Shown here: positions 62,286 to 64,000 of the stretch, piece by piece
How the letters are laid out: every line of letters starts with the position of its first letter
Numbering within the stretch: position 1 is the stretch's first letter
NCBI RefSeq assembly: GCF_900112695.1
Contig: NZ_FOMT01000001.1
Coordinates: 248,001 to 312,000, forward strand
Length of the DNA: 64,000 bases
Source: Paenibacillus catalpae
GTDB taxonomy: Bacteria; Bacillota; Bacilli; Paenibacillales; Paenibacillaceae
Direction of reading: 5' to 3'
The notes under the pieces: generated by a model
Database searches by the model: none
The model's input: only the letters and a program-made list of their open reading frames with translations
Told to the model about the DNA's origin: nothing
Position numbers and translations under genes: made by a program

Positions 62286-63197
62286 ATGCGCTTACGAGGA
62301 GGAGTACGGGCATTCAAGCGGGATTATCAGTTGTGGATCATGATAGCACCCGCGATTGCCGCGGTTCTGATCTTTAACTATATACCGATGTACGGCATCC
62401 AGCTTTCGTTCCGGGATTTTGATTTCACGAAAGGCCTGACGGGCGGGGATTGGCGTGGTCTCGACTATTTCAGGCAGTTTATTGACAGCTATCTGTTCAC
62501 CGATCTGATGCGCAACACGTTCCTGATCAGCTTGGCGACCATTATCGTGGGCTTTCCGGCGCCCATTATTCTGGCTTTAATTCTGAACCAGATCCGCCGC
62601 AAGCGAATGAAAAACCTGATGCAGACGACCGTTTATCTGCCTCATTTTATATCCATTATCGTCCTTGTAGGCATGATGAACGTGCTGATGTCACCGGAGA
62701 CCGGCGTTATCGGCTATATGATGAAGGGACTTGGGCTAGGACATATCAACCTTATTGCCTCTACCAATACCTTTATTCCGGTCTATGTCCTGTCGGATAT
62801 TTGGCAGCATTGCGGCTGGAACAGCATCATCTATTTGGCGGCGCTGTCCACCGTTGATCCGCAGCTGTACGATTCGGCCAAGATCGACGGGGCGAGCAGG
62901 CTGAAGATGATCCGGTACGTGGATCTGCCTGCGCTTGTTCCTACGATTATCATTCTGTTTATCCTCAGTATGGGCAATATCTTGAGTACCGGCTTCGAGA
63001 AAATTTTCCTGATGCAGAACTCGCTTAATCTGCCCGTCTCCGAGGTTATTGCCACCTATGTTTACAAAATCGGGATTATTTCCAACCAGTTCAGCTATGC
63101 ATCCGCAATAGGACTCTTTAATACACTCATCAATTTTGTATTCCTGTTTGCCATGAACGCTGCATCCAAGAAAATGTCTAATACAAGCCTGTATTAA
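62286..63197 (+). CDS. Sugar ABC transporter permease, LplB-type
   Basis: The 303-residue protein has six hydrophobic helices, the LplB-like start QLWIMIAPAIAAVLIFNYIPMYG and the ATPase-coupling loop DSAKIDGASRLKMIRYVDLP. AAAGGAGG lies 10 nt before the ATG. It forms an operon with the binding protein 73 nt upstream and the second permease 20 nt downstream. No ATPase gene is seen in the window, so a shared MsmX-type subunit is expected. Confidence 0.93.
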   Translation: MRLRGGVRAFKRDYQLWIMIAPAIAAVLIFNYIPMYGIQLSFRDFDFTKGLTGGDWRGLDYFRQFIDSYLFTDLMRNTFLISLATIIVGFPAPIILALILNQIRRKRMKNLMQTTVYLPHFISIIVLVGMMNVLMSPETGVIGYMMKGLGLGHINLIASTNTFIPVYVLSDIWQHCGWNSIIYLAALSTVDPQLYDSAKIDGASRLKMIRYVDLPALVPTIIILFILSMGNILSTGFEKIFLMQNSLNLPVSEVIATYVYKIGIISNQFSYASAIGLFNTLINFVFLFAMNAASKKMSNTSLY

Positions 63198-63217
63198 TAA
63201 AGGAAAGAAGGGTCGTT

Positions 63218-64000
63218 ATGGCAATTAAAGGACTCGGAGGGAAAGAGCTGGCCTTTAATATTGTGCTCTTCACCTTATGCGCGGTCATTTTCATCATCAT
63301 TTTATATCCGCTCTATTTTATCGTCATCGCTTCATTCAGTGATTCAACGCTGGTGTCAACGGGCAAGGTGCTGCTGTTTCCGAAAGGCACCAGCCTGTTC
63401 GGTTACAAAGAGATCTTTCAGGACAGCCGCGTCTGGACGGGATACCGGAATACGCTGTTTTACACGTTGTTTGGAACACTGATAAACATGCTGTTTACGA
63501 TGCCGGCGGCTTACGTGCTGTCGCGCAAGGAGTTTAAGGCAAGACGGCCGATCATGTTCCTGTTTGTCATCACCATGTTCTTTAACGGCGGGCTTATTCC
63601 AACCTACCTGCTGATGAAGGATCTCCATATTACCAATACATTCTGGGTGTTTATACTGCCGTTTTGCGTTAATATCTTCTATTTGATTATTGCGCGCACA
63701 TTCTTCGAGACGGCGCTGCCTGGTGAGCTGTACGAGGCGGCTGTCATGGACGGCTGCTCGCATTTCATGTATTTCGCCAAGGTGGCTTTGCCGCTGTCCA
63801 AAGCTTTGATCTCCGTAATCGGATTGTATTACCTGGTCGGACATTGGAATGATTTCTTCACGGGTCTGATCTATATCCGGGACAACAATCTGCAGCCGCT
63901 GCAAATTGTCCTTCGGGATATTCTGCTGTCCAACCAGGTATTTCAGAACGGAGCGGGTACAGGCGGCGGCGCGGCTTCCGGCGGTTATGCGCAGCGTTAT
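63218..64000 (+). CDS. Sugar ABC transporter permease, LplC-type, 3' end outside window
   Basis: The frame is open from the ATG at 63218 to the last base, giving 261 codons with no stop. The visible protein has YPLYFIVIASFSD, AYVLSRKEFKARRP, FFNGGLIPTYLLMKDLHI and the coupling loop YEAAVMDGCSHFMYFAKVALP, as in LplC/YtcP permeases of about 290-300 residues, so roughly 35 residues are missing. AAAGGAAAGAAGGG precedes the start. It completes the second transporter with the genes just upstream. Confidence 0.92.
   Translation, partial: MAIKGLGGKELAFNIVLFTLCAVIFIIILYPLYFIVIASFSDSTLVSTGKVLLFPKGTSLFGYKEIFQDSRVWTGYRNTLFYTLFGTLINMLFTMPAAYVLSRKEFKARRPIMFLFVITMFFNGGLIPTYLLMKDLHITNTFWVFILPFCVNIFYLIIARTFFETALPGELYEAAVMDGCSHFMYFAKVALPLSKALISVIGLYYLVGHWNDFFTGLIYIRDNNLQPLQIVLRDILLSNQVFQNGAGTGGGAASGGYAQRY

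Overview
The window looks like a chromosomal segment of a spore-forming Firmicute of the Paenibacillus group. The evidence is a complete gerAA-AB-AC germinant-receptor operon, a T-box leader, AGGAGG-type ribosome binding sites, Lpl/Ytc-type sugar ABC permeases with lipoprotein binding proteins, YesN/YesM-type regulators and a high density of carbohydrate-active enzymes. No rRNA, tRNA, CRISPR array, transposase or phage gene was seen.

Layout. (1) 1-581: the 3' part of a membrane-anchored protein of unknown function. (2) 697-7477, minus strand: a four-gene operon of GH88 unsaturated glucuronyl hydrolase, a duplicated RhaM-like protein, a 1326-aa GH2 enzyme and a short alginate-lyase-superfamily protein. 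It is divergent from an AraC regulator (7595-8470). (3) 8490-12668: a second AraC regulator divergent from a GHL6/GH42M-type glycosidase and a serine hydrolase. (4) 12722-16319: the ger operon. (5) 16487-18009: zinc alcohol dehydrogenase plus its MerR regulator, with matching 19-bp-spacer promoters. (6) 18359-22030: a large secreted GH30 enzyme. (7) 22115-29467: a stress-type flavin-binding protein, a GH43-like enzyme, T-box-controlled glnS and several small membrane or secreted proteins of unknown function. (8) 29585-47732: the core locus, with a GH28-like enzyme, a second GH88, two permeases and a binding protein, a second GH43-like enzyme, YesN/YesM, an extra binding protein and a 1857-aa secreted alginate-lyase-fold enzyme. 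(9) 47983-55369: cytosolic GH30, GH35 beta-galactosidase, secreted GH30 with a ricin-type lectin, and a LacI regulator. (10) 55439-57757: TetR regulator and an MFS exporter. (11) 57937-64000: a membrane-bound AraC sensor-regulator followed by a second binding-protein/permease operon that runs off the window.

Working together. Secreted lyase-fold and GH30 enzymes would cut an external polysaccharide. Two import systems, both without a local ATPase, would bring in oligosaccharides. Cytosolic GH88, GH2, GH28-like, GH30, GH35 and GH43-like enzymes would finish the job. GH30 of the endo-beta-1,6-galactanase type, GH35 beta-galactosidase and removal of unsaturated glucuronic acid together suggest a glucuronidated beta-galactan such as type II arabinogalactan. 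This substrate is an inference.

Regulation is unusually readable. A palindrome of the form TYGCAAAATTGCGA lies 23-24 nt before a -10 hexamer at three promoters of the core locus. Paired 14-bp palindromes of the form TGAAACCNGTTTCA precede two GH30 genes, and a shortened version overlaps the lacI promoter. CcpA cre-like sites precede yesN and a GH30 gene. Two unexplained repeat structures, at 31088-31208 and 60267-60354, also deserve attention.
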